A DNA stretch of 64,000 nucleotides from Macrostomum hystrix (taxonomy: Eukaryota > Platyhelminthes > Macrostomidae). The number at the start of each line of letters is the position of its first letter. Positions within the stretch are counted from its first letter, which is position 1. The notes below the pieces were generated by a model that did not search any database, had not been told where the DNA came from, and saw only the letters and a list, made by a program, of their open reading frames with translations. Below are positions 56,370 through 64,000 of the stretch, piece by piece. The stretch spans positions 310,001 through 374,000 of the forward strand of contig CATNEN010000032.1 in assembly GCA_950097015.1 (NCBI GenBank), read 5' to 3'. Made by a program: the position numbers and the translations under genes.

Positions 56370-56925
56370 GGTAAGATCGATAATGGCACATTGGTTTGGA
56401 TAATGGCATGTTAGGTTAGATAATGGTACATTGGGTTGGATAATGGCAGGTTGGGTTAGATAATGGCACATAGGGTTAGATAATGGCACATTGGCTTAGA
56501 TAATGGCAGGTTAGGTTAGATAATGGCAGTTTGGGTTAGATAATGGCAGGTTGGGTTAGATAATGGCAGGTTAGGTTAGATAATGGCAGTTTGGGTTAGA
56601 TAATGGCAGGTTAGGTTAGATATTGGCAGGTTGGGTTAGATAATGGCAGTTTGGGTTAGATAATGGCAGGTTGGGTTAGATAATGGCAGGTTAGGTTAGA
56701 TAATGGCACATTGGCTTAGATAATGGCAGGTTAGGTTAGATAATGGCACATTGGGTTAGATAATGGCAGGTTAGGTTAGATATTGGCAGTTTGGGTTAGA
56801 TAATGACAGGTTGGGTTAGATAATGGCAGGTTAGGTTAGATAATGGCACATTGGGTTAGATAATGGCAGGTTAGGTTAGATAATGGCAGTTTGGGTTAGA
56901 TAATGGCACATATGGTTTGATAGTG
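56370..56925. repeat. 20-nt minisatellite, ~27 copies
   Basis: The unit is tagataatggcaggttgggt, with ttaggt, cacattgg and cagtttgg variants in recurring order. It ends about 50 bp from the alpha-glucosidase stop codon at 56974, so it lies in its 3' flank. Confidence 0.96.
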
Positions 56926-56973
56926 GCAGACTATTATGTGATAGTGATTGTGATCAGTTTCACCGAAGGTCGG

Positions 56974-63009
<6,036 letters not shown>

Positions 63010-63258
63010 CTGAATTAAACTGGGGATAATTGAGTTAATGTTGAGTAGATAATTGAGTTGATGTGGAGTAGATAATTGAGTTGATGTGGAGTAGATAATT
63101 GAGTTGATGTTGAGTAGATAATTGAGTTGATGTGGAGTAGATAATTGAGTTTATGTGGAGTAGATAATTGAGTTGATGTTGAGTAGATAATTGAGTTGAT
63201 GTTGAGTAGATAATTGAGTTGATGTGGAGTAGATAATTGAGTTGATGTTGAGTAGATA
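63010..63258. repeat. 23-nt minisatellite, ~10 copies
   Basis: Units contain gagttgatgtggagtagata followed by att, with a gttgag variant. Confidence 0.95.
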
Positions 63259-63774
63259 ACTAGCAAGTTTTGCCCCCCTTCGGGGAGCAGAAATACTTTT
63301 AATTCGTCTAGTATATACTTTTTAGCAGCTGAATTTACAGCTTTTTAAAGCTACAATGAACCCCCAGTTGACAATGATCCCCCGTTGATGACAATCTCCC
63401 AGTTGATGATGATCCCCCAGTCGACAATGATCCCCCAGTTGTCGTATAATTATCGGCGTTACTAAGGATATCCCTTTATTGAGTACCTTGTAAACTAAAT
63501 AAATACGATTCAGAAAAATATTCACAGGTTAAAATGAATGCCCTTTTTATCAACACCAACGATAAGTACCGAGCTGATTGCTTAGTGCAGCAAGATGTGA
63601 CGCAGGTGACTACTAATATTCACCTGCACTTGTCTTCACGCAAACTGCTAAATAGAACTCAGCGATGCTTAGACTCACGATGGTGCACCTGGGTTCCGGA
63701 AATGAGCTGCGAACAAGAAAATTGATTGAAGCAGAAGAGGAAACGATTTTGAAGAATTTTGAAGAATTTGAAGA
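63259..63774. other. Spacer, no supported gene
   Basis: About five decayed units with gatcccccagttgacaat lie at 63360-63440. No recognised coding region. Confidence 0.4.
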
Positions 63775-64000
63775 GGACACCGTAGCCCTCGACGGTTTCG
63801 GTGGGGATGCCGGCGAGGGCGACGGTGACGGAGGGGGTGACGGCGAGGGCGGTGGCGGGGGCGGGGGTGCCGGCGAGGGCGACGACGAAAGAGACGGAGA
63901 CGGTGAGGGAGAATTAGACAGTGATGGCGATAGAGACCGAGACAGTGAGAAAACTTCCAGATGAAAATGGCGAGGGCGAGGGCGACGGCGAGGGCGAGAC
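63775..64000. repeat. GC-rich gagggcgacggc-type array at window edge
   Basis: Imperfect hexamer/dodecamer repeats (gacggcgagggc, ggcgggggcggg). One plus frame encodes a Glu/Asp/Gly-rich stretch. The array runs off the right edge, so whether it is coding cannot be judged. Confidence 0.7.

Noticed and set aside
63665-63964. Acidic Gly/Asp/Glu-rich ORF near the right edge
   Set aside because: Low-complexity translation of a GC-rich repeat that is cut by the window edge; not supportable as a gene.

Overview
The window is nuclear DNA from an animal. Genes are split by GT-AG introns and the encoded families are eukaryotic: a TASOR/HUSH-like protein, a FoxC-like forkhead factor, TTC39, TRNAU1AP/SECp43, CCDC97, a bZIP factor, a DUF1399 glycine-rich protein and a GH13 alpha-glucosidase. 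Exons are fairly GC-rich, and introns and spacers are AT-rich or made of tandem repeats. Compact genes, abundant minisatellites and tRNA-derived SINEs would fit a free-living flatworm such as Macrostomum, but the sequence does not prove the species.

Layout. 0-34 kb is mostly minus-strand genes: CCDC97 (767-1899), TASOR-like (2976-10465), an unrecognised 1,044-aa protein with a nuclear-type N-terminus (12469-16689), an unrecognised 1,041-aa protein (18592-24634), a stray exon-like ORF (25182-25562), TRNAU1AP (26219-31361) and a bZIP factor (32702-33627). 34-41 kb is mainly tandem arrays plus one unassigned minus-strand ORF (39349-40329). 41-53 kb is plus-strand: DUF1399/GRDP (41201-42380), FoxC-like (44036-46337) and TTC39 (47836-53107). 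53-57 kb is almost entirely minisatellite. A secreted GH13 alpha-glucosidase lies on the minus strand at 56974-62551. I joined exons by hand from splice consensus, reading-frame phase and family conservation. Every multi-exon model closes in frame.

Repeats dominate. I count about 27 tandem arrays with units of 12-47 nt, about half of them inside introns. In TTC39, TASOR-like and the alpha-glucosidase, successive introns are filled by different arrays. Two tRNA-derived SINE families (called A and B here) are scattered through introns and spacers, and both end in ATT-rich tails.

The most interesting observation is at 15798-16161. One intron of the 1,044-aa gene consists of a single SINE plus its target-site duplication, and the two duplicated copies provide the donor and the acceptor. 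This looks like an intron created by a SINE insertion. A second theme is one 37-nt minisatellite family at four loci, including two introns of unrelated genes where the array starts at the same register and orientation next to the 5' splice site.
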